This document shows positions 26,919 to 35,346 of a stretch of DNA of 64,000 bases, in pieces (the stretch's first letter is position 1; each line of letters opens with the position of its first letter). This DNA comes from Lewinella sp. W8 (GTDB lineage Bacteria; Bacteroidota; Bacteroidia; Chitinophagales; Saprospiraceae). The notes beneath the pieces are model-generated. The model was not told the DNA's origin and did not search any database. It was given only the letters and a program-made list of their open reading frames with translations. The position numbers and the translations under genes are program-made. Location: the NCBI RefSeq assembly GCF_004375085.3, contig NZ_SNAQ03000025.1, positions 1 through 64,000 of the forward strand, written 5' to 3'.

Positions 26919-28034
26919 TTACTCTCCTCCCCGATTGTCCGCCAGCCCCCTGGAGGACAGCCGCTCTTCCAGCCATTGCGGCCAGGTATAGTAGCTCGTG
27001 ATCCTGCCACGGTTGGTTACCCCCACCCAGTACGGTAAATACGGATGGCAATTCATCCGCAAACAGGTTTTGGCCACCGACCGGTACACCGGTAGCCTGA
27101 TGTCATTCTCTTCCACAAACTCCCGTAAGGATGCTATGGTATTGTTGTGGTTGATCAGGGCAACATCCAGCTTATCCTGCTCCTCTGCGGGAAGCTGGCG
27201 ATAGAGGCTGTCCAGGCGAAGAATATCTTTCCCTCCCGTTGGGCCAAAGCCCCAAAAGTACAGCGCCAACCCCTTACCCTTTGCCCGTTTAACGGTGGTC
27301 GGTTCTCCGTCCAGTCCCAGCACGGGCACCTGCTTGTAGTAAACGTCCAACTCCGCCGTCACCGGAACGTCGCGCGGAGAAGCGATGGGCTCAATCACCA
27401 GTTCCCGACGCGACTCATCCACCGACTTCAACACGTAATGCTTCCTCCCCACCCGGAAGACGGTTTTGCGGGAAATCGGTCCCAGATTATCCTGGTCCAT
27501 CACCAGGGGCACCGTTGGGTTTCCGTACGTTGAAAGCAACAGGTAATCAGGATATTCCACCGGGAAGTCTTCCCAGGAGAAGGCACGGTCCTTAATGTGC
27601 AGTAACCCAATGCGGAGCGAATCTCCATTCAGCACGACATCCGCCGCCGGAAGATCGATCAACACCCGATTGTTGTCCAGCAGTCGCAGAGCATTCGTAG
27701 AGCGAGAGATGGTGTCAAAAGCACGGTCCCAGCCGAGGATGCGTTGCTGGCTACGGAAACCGTCTTCGGTCTTGTATACTTCGTAGGCTCCCTCGGGGAA
27801 GTGCACCGACCAGCGATTGCCCTCCACGTGGATACTATCGGCCCGCGTCAGGGCTTCCTCCCATGCCAGGGAATCCCCCGGTCGCCAGTAGACGTTCGCC
27901 CGGTTAACCCCCGTGTTAAAAATGCTATCGTTCAGGACGATACGGTATTCGTTATCCTGACCGCCGCCACCACATCCCAGCAGCCCGGAAAGAAGGATCA
28001 GCGCCAGCACCCCGTACGTCACACTTTTCATCAT
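26919..28034 (-). CDS. Lipoprotein with degenerate thioredoxin-like C-terminus, 371 aa
   Basis: The lipoprotein signal ends LLSGLLGCGGGG. The C-terminal 130 residues resemble a TlpA/thioredoxin fold (GLALYFWGFGPTGGKDILRL, LDVALINHNNTIASLREFVE, YLPYWVGVTNRGRI). However, the place of the usual WCxxC motif reads WGFGPTG, so redox activity is unlikely. The N-terminal half is beta-rich and unassigned. It is probably periplasm-facing and anchored in a membrane; the function is unknown. It is transcribed towards the array island but belongs to the GC-rich host background. Confidence 0.78.
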   Translation of the reverse strand: MMKSVTYGVLALILLSGLLGCGGGGQDNEYRIVLNDSIFNTGVNRANVYWRPGDSLAWEEALTRADSIHVEGNRWSVHFPEGAYEVYKTEDGFRSQQRILGWDRAFDTISRSTNALRLLDNNRVLIDLPAADVVLNGDSLRIGLLHIKDRAFSWEDFPVEYPDYLLLSTYGNPTVPLVMDQDNLGPISRKTVFRVGRKHYVLKSVDESRRELVIEPIASPRDVPVTAELDVYYKQVPVLGLDGEPTTVKRAKGKGLALYFWGFGPTGGKDILRLDSLYRQLPAEEQDKLDVALINHNNTIASLREFVEENDIRLPVYRSVAKTCLRMNCHPYLPYWVGVTNRGRITSYYTWPQWLEERLSSRGLADNRGGE

Positions 28035-28112
28035 CCCGCAATTTCGAACTTAGCCGCCGATTGATCTACCAATAGATTGTCAATGATTGGTTAAACTGCC
28101 CTTTGCCCGGCT

Positions 28113-28162
28113 GGTCGCCGGCCGGAACGCGAGGGACGAGGGGGGTAGTCCGCCGACCGGTG
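28113..28162. repeat. 50-bp intergenic repeat, copy 1
   Basis: It starts GGTCGCCGGCCGGAACGCGA and ends GTAGTCCGCCGACCGGTG; it matches the copy at 28407 at 48 of 50 positions. The ends are near-complementary (GGTCG...CGACC), so it can fold. Confidence 0.85.
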
Positions 28163-28167
28163 GAACT

Positions 28168-28212
28168 CATTCCAAGCCTAAGTCGTTCGACGTGGAACGT
28201 CTCCACCAGGGG
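28168..28212. repeat. GACGT-hairpin repeat, copy 1
   Basis: The element reads CATTCCAAGCCTAAG, a short variable part, then TCGACGTGGAACGTCTC and CACCA. The hairpin is GACGT-GGA-ACGTC at 28189-28201. Related copies are at 28327 and 49642, and pyrimidine-rich tracts lie beside them. Confidence 0.8.
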
Positions 28213-28326
28213 CGGTGCAGGCAAAAAATCTACGACAAGCGTGCCAAGCAGACCCTTTCCTTAACCTTCCTTCTTCTGTCTTCCTACTTCTGTCTCCTAA
28301 GCCTTAGCCTTTTCCCCTTGAGCCCT

Positions 28327-28369
28327 CATTCCCAGCCTAAGCCATTCGACGTGGAACGTCTCAACCAGG
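28327..28369. repeat. GACGT-hairpin repeat, copy 2
   Basis: The element reads CATTCCCAGCCTAAGCC, then TTCGACGTGGAACGTCTC and AACCA; the hairpin is at 28348-28360. A long C/T-rich tract (TTCCTTCTTCTGTC and similar) precedes it. It sits in the 651-bp gap 28035-28685, which is almost filled with repeat elements and has no convincing gene. Confidence 0.8.
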
Positions 28370-28406
28370 AGACGCTGTACCAGATATAGGGTTATTTTAT
28401 CCGACA

Positions 28407-28456
28407 GGTCGCCGGCCGAAACGCGAAGGACGAGGGGGGTAGTCCGCCGACCGGTG
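28407..28456. repeat. 50-bp intergenic repeat, copy 2
   Basis: This is the second copy of the element at 28113, differing by two G/A changes. Each copy lies close to a GACGT-hairpin element, so the two may form one composite unit. Confidence 0.85.
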
Positions 28457-28482
28457 TAAGCCTCAACCTTAGTCCACAATTT

Positions 28483-28647
28483 ACGACCGGCCTGCACTTG
28501 CCCGACCAACCTCCTATTGGGCGGGGAGTAGACTTTCTCCGTAGCCTTCCTGATCCTCAGCCTTACGACCGGCCTGCGGAGCAGACCTTTTCCGTAGCTT
28601 TTTCACCTCCGCCAAGGACCGGCCTGCGGAGCAGACGTGTTCCGTAG
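28483..28647 (-). repeat. Three copies of a GGAAAAGGTCTGC-type repeat, downstream of mvaA
   Basis: Read on the minus strand, the consensus is ACGGAAAAGGTCTGCTCC followed by GCAGGCCGGTCG. Copies are at 28565-28597 and 28615-28647; a longer variant with an internal insertion spans 28483-28555. Related copies on the plus strand lie at 31214-31390, so the mvaA-fni pair is bracketed by the same family in opposite orientations. Confidence 0.78.
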
Positions 28648-28685
28648 CCTTCCTTCTTATGTCTTTCTTCTTCTGTCTCCTCCAC

Positions 28686-30059
28686 CTAAGCCTTTCTCAC
28701 CTCGTCCAGATATTCCCGCACCCCGTGATGGCTCACGGTTTTCCCGACAAAGTGTTCTTCGGTGAGCCGGCGCTCCTCCGGGGTGGCGTCAAAGGAAGAA
28801 AGGATGTTCTGAAGGTGCATCTTCATGTGCCCCTTCTGAATTCCCGTGGTGACGAGGCTGCGGAGGGCCGCAAAGTTTTGGGCCAGGCCAGCGGCCGCCA
28901 TCACGCACATCAGCTCTTCGGCGCCGGGGCGCCCCAGTACGTCCAGGGCCGCGCTGGCCATGGGGTGGAGTTTGGTCAGGCCACCCACCGTACCCAGCGC
29001 CAGGGGCAGGCTTAACTCAAAGTGGAAGGTATCATCCACGAGGCGACAACGGGAGAGCCCACGGTACTGTCCGTCGGCGGCAGCGTAGGCGTGGCAGGCG
29101 GCCTCGATGGCCCGAAAATCGTTACCGGTGGCCAGCACCACCGCGTCCACGCCATTCATGATGCCCTTGTTGTGGGTAACCGCCCGGTAGGGATCCTGGC
29201 GGGCAATATCGACGGCCAGCTTGAAGCGCCGGGCGAAATCCGCCGCGTCCACCTGCACCCCCGGCACGTTCATGGCCGAGATCGGGGAGCTTACCCAGGC
29301 CCGCACCACACAGTTGGGGGTGTGGTTGCTCAGGATGGCCATGATGACCTCCAGTTCCCGTTCTTCTTCCGTCAGGTCCGGACAATCTTCCGCCCAACGT
29401 TCCAGCTCACGCCCGTAGGCTTCCAGAACAGTGTTGATGAAGTTGGCGCCCATGCTGTCGGCCGTGCCGAAGCGCACGAGAAGCTGGTAACAATCTTCGG
29501 CCACTTCCGGCAGATGCCGCCAGCTCATGCCGCGTACACCACCGCCCCGACTTTCCATGCGGGCGGTAAGTTCTTTCGTTTGGGCGCGGACGCGGGTGCA
29601 AAGGTCATCCAGCAGGGCCGCGCGGCGTTCGGGCTTACCGCCCCAGCGAAAGTGCAGCTGTCCCAGCTTCTCGGCGGCCACCACCTCGGCGTGGAAGCCC
29701 CCGCGGGAGAGCCAGTACTTGGCCGCGCTGCTGGCGGCGGCCACCACACTGCTTTCCTCGATCACCATCGGAATCGCGTAGGTCTTGCCATTCACGAGGA
29801 AATTCGGGGCCACCCCGAAGGGCATGGGGAAATTGGCGACGGTATTCTCACTAAAATTATCCAGTACTTCCTGGCGGACATCATCGGGAGCATCGAAGTA
29901 GCCAAGGGCCTCCGCCTGATCGGCGGGGAGATAGTGTTCGCCCAGCCAGTGGCGCCGTTGGTGCTTGTCCATCCGGCTGAAGCCGTTTACCCGGCGCAGG
30001 AGGTCGTTATTGTCCGCAGGATTGGTCTTTTCTGCCAAAATGAGGGGAGTTTTCGTCAT
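28686..30059 (-). CDS. mvaA: Hydroxymethylglutaryl-CoA reductase, class II type
   Basis: The enzyme interconverts HMG-CoA and mevalonate in the isoprenoid precursor pathway. Class II motifs are visible: PMVIEESSVVAAAS carries the catalytic Glu, TADSMGANFINTVLE the cofactor-binding region, THNKGIMNGVDAV the catalytic Lys, and a C-terminal His lies in KTVSHHGVREYL. The length of 457 residues is slightly longer than usual. Its ATG overlaps the fni stop codon (ATGA), so the two are translationally coupled in the order fni-mvaA. In the biosynthetic direction class II enzymes often use NADH, but cofactor preference cannot be read here. Confidence 0.95.
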   Translation of the reverse strand: MTKTPLILAEKTNPADNNDLLRRVNGFSRMDKHQRRHWLGEHYLPADQAEALGYFDAPDDVRQEVLDNFSENTVANFPMPFGVAPNFLVNGKTYAIPMVIEESSVVAAASSAAKYWLSRGGFHAEVVAAEKLGQLHFRWGGKPERRAALLDDLCTRVRAQTKELTARMESRGGGVRGMSWRHLPEVAEDCYQLLVRFGTADSMGANFINTVLEAYGRELERWAEDCPDLTEEERELEVIMAILSNHTPNCVVRAWVSSPISAMNVPGVQVDAADFARRFKLAVDIARQDPYRAVTHNKGIMNGVDAVVLATGNDFRAIEAACHAYAAADGQYRGLSRCRLVDDTFHFELSLPLALGTVGGLTKLHPMASAALDVLGRPGAEELMCVMAAAGLAQNFAALRSLVTTGIQKGHMKMHLQNILSSFDATPEERRLTEEHFVGKTVSHHGVREYLDEVRKA

Positions 30060-31120
30060 GGTCGCAGGCGAAGATAAGCCCGGGCCAGCTCGAGGCCCCG
30101 GATTTGGGTGAGTACGTAGCGTTTCAGGGTCGCATAATCTTCCCTGGCGTAGCGCAGAAAAGCGGAAGCCTGCCCATAAATGGCGGGCAGTGCCGCCCGC
30201 TCGGTGAGGTAGTAGCCGTCCAGGAAATTCTGCAGTCCACCGCTAATGATCAGATTAGCGCATTGCACCTGCGCTCCGTCGCCCTCCGCCGCAATGTCGT
30301 TCACGGTATTGACCATCTCGAGGGCGGCGTGCCCCAGCAGGGTGACCGGCTCGAAGGCGCGCCGGGAAAGCTCATCGCTCCGGTAGAGTTCCAGTTTACT
30401 GAAGTTGGTTCCGCCATTGGCCGCCGTATCCAGGGCCAGTAGAGGCAGTTGAAGCAGGGCCCGCAGACTGTCCGGGCCCATCCCCTGCCCCACTTCCTTA
30501 ACGATCACGGGCAAGCCCGGTAGTCCGGAAAGTACGGCACGAATCACTTCGATGGGCGCCATGCGGAAGCGGTCGCCCTCCGGCTGCAGCCATTCCTGGA
30601 GCGGATTGACGTGAATGATCAGTCCATCCGCCCGCAGCAGGTCCACCATCTGGCGGATTTCCGGCAGGCGGTCGGCATCGATCAGGTCTTCAATCTGGGC
30701 CACCCCGAGGTTGGCGAACAGGGGCACCTCGTCTCCCGTCACCGGACGAATGTCAAAATCCCGCAGCCGGTCCTGCCCGTAGAGCAGTGGTCGACAGGAC
30801 CCCAGCCCCATGCCGAGACCAAATTCGGCGCAGGCCTGGGCCAGGTTCTGGTTAATGACGTAGGCTTTTTCCGTCCCGCCGGTCATGCTACTCACCCACA
30901 GGGGCGCACGCATGTTTTTGTCCCCAAATTTGATGGGCGGCAGACTGCCCGGGAGCGGGTGAGGAGCAAGCAGCGGTTCGTAAAAAAAGCGATGATCCAG
31001 CCGCATCCCGTCCACCTGGGAGCGGAAGGCCAACTCGATGTGATCTTCCTTACGGCTGGCGGCGGTGGGGTCCGCAATTTCTTCTGCGGACAGCTTGGTA
31101 TTCGTGGGCCTTTCAGACAT
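30056..31120 (-). CDS. fni: Type 2 isopentenyl-diphosphate delta-isomerase (FMN-dependent)
   Basis: This enzyme interconverts IPP and DMAPP using FMN and NADPH. The N-terminal RKEDHIELA signature is present, followed by the TIM-barrel segments PLWVSSMTGGTEKAY, GMGLGSCRPLL, IHVNPLQEWLQPEGD, PVIVKEVGQGM and DTAANGGTNF. The start at 31120 (MSERPTNTKLS) is preferred to 31171 because the family begins shortly before the RKxDH motif; the longer start is possible. It is cotranscribed with mvaA by a 4-base stop/start overlap. HMG-CoA synthase lies at the right end of the window, so the pathway genes are split. Confidence 0.94.
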   Translation of the reverse strand: MSERPTNTKLSAEEIADPTAASRKEDHIELAFRSQVDGMRLDHRFFYEPLLAPHPLPGSLPPIKFGDKNMRAPLWVSSMTGGTEKAYVINQNLAQACAEFGLGMGLGSCRPLLYGQDRLRDFDIRPVTGDEVPLFANLGVAQIEDLIDADRLPEIRQMVDLLRADGLIIHVNPLQEWLQPEGDRFRMAPIEVIRAVLSGLPGLPVIVKEVGQGMGPDSLRALLQLPLLALDTAANGGTNFSKLELYRSDELSRRAFEPVTLLGHAALEMVNTVNDIAAEGDGAQVQCANLIISGGLQNFLDGYYLTERAALPAIYGQASAFLRYAREDYATLKRYVLTQIRGLELARAYLRLRP

Positions 31121-31213
31121 AGTATCCGCAACGTTACTCACGGGGAATGGTTTACCGACGCCAGCATCCATTGGTCCGATTCAGGGAAAAGGAAGGGAAG
31201 GCTGAAGCCAACG

Positions 31214-31390
31214 CAACGGAAAAGGTTTGCTCCGCAAGCCGGTCGTCAAAGCTCCAGCAAAGGCCACCGCAACGGAAAAACCACCGGAAAAGGCTTCCTC
31301 CGCAGGCCGGTCGAAAAAAATGACACCCAAGGCGAAGGCTTGGGTCAAGCGGGCACCGGAAAAGGTCTGCCCCCGCCAAATGGGAGCTTG
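31214..31390 (+). repeat. GGAAAAGGTCTGC-type repeats, plus-strand copies
   Basis: Two clear copies (about 31214-31245 and 31283-31314) and a diverged third (from about 31355) share ACGGAAAAGG, TGCTCCGCA-like and GCCGGTCG blocks with the minus-strand set at 28483-28647. They occupy the upstream side of fni. The rest of the spacer 31121-31782 holds one strong hairpin at 31578 and no convincing gene. Confidence 0.7.
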
Positions 31391-31577
31391 GTCGGCCAAG
31401 CACCGGCCGATGGTAATTTTTTACCCAAGGCGGAGGGGAAGACTAAGGCTTGGGTCAGGAAAGTTCTGCGGATGGCCCGCTTTCCGGGCGCTGACCGCGC
31501 CCTCATTCGTAACTCCCTCCCGCTACTGACCGTAGACCTTTCCCTCAGAAATTTGGGGCTCAGGGGGACAAAAAATG

Positions 31578-31597
31578 AAGGCGCCCGAAGGCGCCTT
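31578..31597 (-). terminator. UUCG-loop hairpin, terminator-like on the minus strand
   Basis: On the minus strand AAGGCGCC-TTCG-GGCGCCTT is a perfect 8-bp stem with a C(UUCG)G loop, followed by CATTTTTTG. No minus-strand gene is found just upstream of it, so what it would terminate is unclear. Confidence 0.45.
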
Positions 31598-31782
31598 CCC
31601 AAAACGGTCTTTCCAAAAAGCAAACACTTGACAAATTCTTTGGGTACATTTAGGCGGCTAGCGGAGGACGTTTCCGTCATTTCCTCAGATGCACGCGCGT
31701 ACCGGACGGGAACGAAAGCGTTGAATCATCCTCCACTATTGTACGACAAGACCCTAAAGTTGGGATTTTAACATATCGCGTC

Positions 31783-32379
31783 ATGAAAAACACGTCAATC
31801 CTTATTCCAATCATCCTCATTGTGTGCCTGGGTGCACTGATTTATCTCTTCATTGCCGCGATGAATGCCGCCGACAATCCTTCCGGACAGGGGGGCAACG
31901 ATCGCATCGTCCTGAACCCGGCCGACTACAGCGACGATCCGCTACCCCAGGACCTGGGCGAGGACGCCGACCTGGAGCCCTACTTCCAGGAAGTTCCCGA
32001 AGACGAAATCGAAGGAGAAAGAAAGGACCTCAGCGGCGGCAACACCCCCACGACCGGAGAACGTTTCCCGGAGATTTCCGAAACTCCGGAGGATACTTAC
32101 GACCGGGAAGAGACTGCCCCGGCACTTCCGGAAATTGCGGTAGATACGGATGGACGCTACCTAGTCATCGCCGGCAGCTTCCGGCAACTGGCCAACGCCG
32201 AGGCGCGCGTGAGCGCACTTCGCCGGTCCGGCTTTGCGGAGACTACCCTGGAAAAGTTCAATCGGGGCACCTACGCCGTTGCTCTGGCCGGGCGCTCTGA
32301 TCGCTACAGTGAGGCCGCCAGAATCGCCGAGCGGGTGCGGGCGGCCGGATTTGAGGCCAAGGTGATGAAACGCCGCTAG
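31783..32379 (+). CDS. SPOR-domain membrane protein, 198 aa
   Basis: An N-terminal membrane anchor (ILIPIILIVCLGALIYLFIA) is followed by an acidic, proline-containing linker (about 30-120) and a C-terminal SPOR domain (about 125-198: RYLVIAGSFRQLANAEARVS, TYAVALAGRSDRYSEAARIA). SPOR domains bind denuded glycan strands of septal peptidoglycan, so a role at the division site or in envelope maintenance is expected. It is a single gene, convergent with the rhodanese gene. Confidence 0.9.
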   Translation: MKNTSILIPIILIVCLGALIYLFIAAMNAADNPSGQGGNDRIVLNPADYSDDPLPQDLGEDADLEPYFQEVPEDEIEGERKDLSGGNTPTTGERFPEISETPEDTYDREETAPALPEIAVDTDGRYLVIAGSFRQLANAEARVSALRRSGFAETTLEKFNRGTYAVALAGRSDRYSEAARIAERVRAAGFEAKVMKRR

Positions 32380-32387
32380 GCGCTCCC

Positions 32388-32684
32388 CTAGCCTTCCTGC
32401 CAGGCCAGCATGCCGCCCGTCAGGTTGCGGGGGTTGCTGAAGCCTGATTGCCGCAACAATTCTACGGCCATAGCGGAGCGCTTGCCGCTGCGGCAGTAGA
32501 CCACCAGTTCCTGGTCCTTGTAGGGGGCAAGTTTATCGAAAGACATGGTCAACTGTCCCAGCGGAATGTGGATTCCGCCGATGTTGAATTCGGCACGCTC
32601 GTAATCTTCGCGAACGTCCAGTAATACGTAATCCTTCTTTCCTTCAGCTTCCCGCTGCTTGATTTCCTGAATGCTTGCGTCCAT
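32388..32684 (-). CDS. Rhodanese-like domain protein, 98 aa
   Basis: A single rhodanese domain with the active-site loop CRSGKRS (catalytic Cys in VVYCRSGKRSAMAVELL) and the upstream LLDVREDYERAEF motif. The loop length suits a sulfurtransferase rather than a phosphatase. It is cytoplasmic with no signal peptide. Such small rhodaneses deliver persulfide sulfur, but the partner is not evident. Confidence 0.92.
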   Translation of the reverse strand: MDASIQEIKQREAEGKKDYVLLDVREDYERAEFNIGGIHIPLGQLTMSFDKLAPYKDQELVVYCRSGKRSAMAVELLRQSGFSNPRNLTGGMLAWQEG

Positions 32685-32749
32685 GAATTCGATTTGTTTG
32701 GGGGGTACAACGCCTGAGCAGGCAAAATGGTTAATCCGCCCGGAATACC

Positions 32750-35230
32750 CTACTGGCGAACAATCTTGTGACGACTTACGCGGCGGCCGTCACTTACTTC
32801 GAGCAGGTAGAGTCCGGCGGGGAACTGATCAAGGGCGAGTGTTTCTACGCCGTTCGTGCGCAGCAGCTCGACGCCGGCAAGGTTGAATAACCGTACCGTC
32901 AGCGCCGGCAGCAGCAGTCCGGGGCGAGGACGCAGGTGCAAAGTGCCCTCGGTGGGATTGGGATATACGTCCAGGAGTGGCACCTCCGATTCCGGAGTGG
33001 ACACGCTGGTCGGATTGATGTCCGCCCCAGCCATGAGCGGACGGATCATCAGGGCACCACGGATGCTTCCCCGCAGGGGCTCCCAGCCGTTGCCAAAGTC
33101 GAAGAATTGCACTTCTCCGGGCTGATTGTTCAGGTCGAGTCCGATCCCGACCGAGCGGTTGGCCCGCAGCTGTTCCCAGCCGACGAAGAAGTTCCCTTCA
33201 GGCAGTTCCAGGATCTCGGGCAGCTCGTAGCTCGTGAAACCCTGCAGGCTGTCGCGGTAAAAGTCTTCGGCAAACAGAATGGGAACGTCAAAGCTCAGGA
33301 CCGGATCTCCTTCGGGTAAGGTGTCGCCCCGGTAGATGACGATCCTCAGGTCCTGGTCTCCCAGGCTCCCCAATCCACGGGGAATGCGGAGTCGGACGCC
33401 CGTCAGCTTATCGGGCACGTAGTTGGTGTAGCGTTGCACGACCACCGTGCCCTCCTGGGCCTCCAGCATCACTTCCGCCGAGCCGTCATCGTAGGCGAAG
33501 TACTCGTCGAATACCGTGACCGTGGTGGCGGTGTCGTTGCGGAGGATGAGGGGAGAAAATCCATCCTGGGTTTCATCGCGGTACTGGTAGGTCTCTGAAA
33601 TGCCGAAAAGGTCATTCGGATTCGCGTCGTTAAGCAGGAAGTTTTGGATATCCTGGAAATAATCCGTCCCCGGGAAGAACGCCTTGCGGACCTCGACGCC
33701 CTGGTTGGAGAAGTCATTATCCCCAAACGTTTGCGGAGCAAACAAGGTGGTTGAACTTACCGCGGAATTACCCGGCACGGCACGCACCACCGTATTCCCG
33801 ATCCCGATCGTAGACGCATCATTTCGATGATTGAAGGCGATCAACTCCATGGTATCGCGGAATAGTTCGATGCCGCCTCCCCGCAGATGCCGGAGGGGCA
33901 TACTCGTGTAGGGTTCGATCAAAACTTTAGGGGGGGCCACCAGGGCGATATCCTGAGTGACCACCGTCGAAGAGTCTCCAGTTAGCTTCACGTAATCCAG
34001 GTGCCACATATCTACCGCGCCCTGTTCGGAGCTCTTCGCTCCGAAGCGGAACTGGAAGCCGTCGTAGAGGTAGTTGTTCGGCACGCTCAGCGTTACCGGC
34101 TCAAAGGGCACTTCCGTATTGACGCCTACCGTATTGAGCAGGCCGGCCCGAGAAAACACGGTATTCCAATTTCCATTTTGATCGAGGAATTGCAGCAGAA
34201 AACTGTCCTGCGTTTCCGGTCGGTTGCCCAGCCCCCGGGGCTGGAGGTAAAAGTTAAGGGTCGCCACGGTGTTCCCCGTCATATCCAGCGGCGTGGACGT
34301 TAGGAAGTCCCGGATTTGGCTGGTGCCGGCGTTGGTGGGGGCGTAGGGCTGACCGTCGAAGTTTACGGCGTCGAAGGTGGCCACCCCGATGGAGGGGGGC
34401 AGGACCGCATAGGTGCGGTTGATCAGGACATCTTCGTTTTGCCAGAGTTCCGGGTCGGGGCGGAAATCGTCGTAGCTGAAGTCGTCGAAGAAGGGCAATG
34501 AACGCGTGGGGCGCTCAATCCGGAAGGCCGACCGGTAGGTATCACAAAGTCCGAAGGCGTTGCAGAGTTGTACGCAGACGCTGTCGACGCCGGCGTAGCG
34601 GGCGGCCACGTAAGTGTAATCATTTCCGTCCTGAATGCCCGTAATGAAGGAGGCGCGCTGTTCGCGGCCGAGGTAGTCTGGTGCACAGGTTTCCACGGTG
34701 CGGCAAACGGCTCCACTGGGCAAATCGGGGGTAGGCACGATGACTTCCGTGACGCCCTGCGGCGCAACGGGAAGTTCACCCAGTTCGATCAGTCGGCCCC
34801 GGCGCTGCACCAGGGCGATGGTCGATACCGTATCCGCACATACTCCATCTTCATTACAAACCGTCACCCGCAGGGTGTCGAGCCCCTGGCCAACGTTGGT
34901 ATTGGCCACGTAAGTCAACGTATCGGACACCAGGGTGGCGGTACCGAAGGACGCTCCGGCACAGTCCAGGCAGCGGAAATCGTCAAATCCTCCGCCCAGG
35001 CCCAGGGTGTCCAGGGGCACCTTAATTTCCTGGGTGTTTCCCTCCAGAATTCGCACCATGTTTTCGGGCAGGGTGACCGTACAGTCATTTTTCTGAAAAT
35101 CCGTCGGGGCGGCTGACTTGAGGGAGGACTTGATCACCCGGTGCCCCGCCAGGGGAACCAGGCGCTGCGCCATCGTTTGGTGCGCAGACAGAATAAACAG
35201 CAAAGACAGCAGCAGTAATCTTATGTTCAT
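32750..35230 (-). CDS. Secreted T9SS cargo protein, 826 aa
   Basis: The signal peptide is MNIRLLLLSLLFILSAHQTMAQ. The body is beta-rich with an FFDDFSYDDFRPDPELW segment and a following jelly-roll-like region (about 260-430), common in secreted Bacteroidota proteins. Earlier cysteine-rich Ig-like parts contain TLRVTVCNEDGVCADTVSTI. The C-terminal 75 residues form a type IX sorting domain (LLDVYPNPTEGTLHL ... HKIVRQ). It is expected on the cell surface or released. No catalytic site is recognised. Confidence 0.88.
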   Translation of the reverse strand: MNIRLLLLSLLFILSAHQTMAQRLVPLAGHRVIKSSLKSAAPTDFQKNDCTVTLPENMVRILEGNTQEIKVPLDTLGLGGGFDDFRCLDCAGASFGTATLVSDTLTYVANTNVGQGLDTLRVTVCNEDGVCADTVSTIALVQRRGRLIELGELPVAPQGVTEVIVPTPDLPSGAVCRTVETCAPDYLGREQRASFITGIQDGNDYTYVAARYAGVDSVCVQLCNAFGLCDTYRSAFRIERPTRSLPFFDDFSYDDFRPDPELWQNEDVLINRTYAVLPPSIGVATFDAVNFDGQPYAPTNAGTSQIRDFLTSTPLDMTGNTVATLNFYLQPRGLGNRPETQDSFLLQFLDQNGNWNTVFSRAGLLNTVGVNTEVPFEPVTLSVPNNYLYDGFQFRFGAKSSEQGAVDMWHLDYVKLTGDSSTVVTQDIALVAPPKVLIEPYTSMPLRHLRGGGIELFRDTMELIAFNHRNDASTIGIGNTVVRAVPGNSAVSSTTLFAPQTFGDNDFSNQGVEVRKAFFPGTDYFQDIQNFLLNDANPNDLFGISETYQYRDETQDGFSPLILRNDTATTVTVFDEYFAYDDGSAEVMLEAQEGTVVVQRYTNYVPDKLTGVRLRIPRGLGSLGDQDLRIVIYRGDTLPEGDPVLSFDVPILFAEDFYRDSLQGFTSYELPEILELPEGNFFVGWEQLRANRSVGIGLDLNNQPGEVQFFDFGNGWEPLRGSIRGALMIRPLMAGADINPTSVSTPESEVPLLDVYPNPTEGTLHLRPRPGLLLPALTVRLFNLAGVELLRTNGVETLALDQFPAGLYLLEVSDGRRVSRHKIVRQ

Positions 35231-35346
35231 GTGGTGGGGATGTAAAAACGGGGAAGATATATTCTAACGCCGGGTTGCGCACTTTGGTGTACGATAAGGT
35301 AAGGTGGGAGTCTACTTCCCTGGCGGCACGACAAATCAGCGGCAGA

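Noticed and set aside
29022-30077. 351-codon plus-strand frame opposite mvaA
   Set aside because: Antisense shadow; the minus frame is a textbook HMG-CoA reductase.
30611-31771. 386-codon plus-strand frame running through fni and the repeat spacer
   Set aside because: It is opposite a motif-complete gene and its product has low complexity; the spacer part is repeat DNA.
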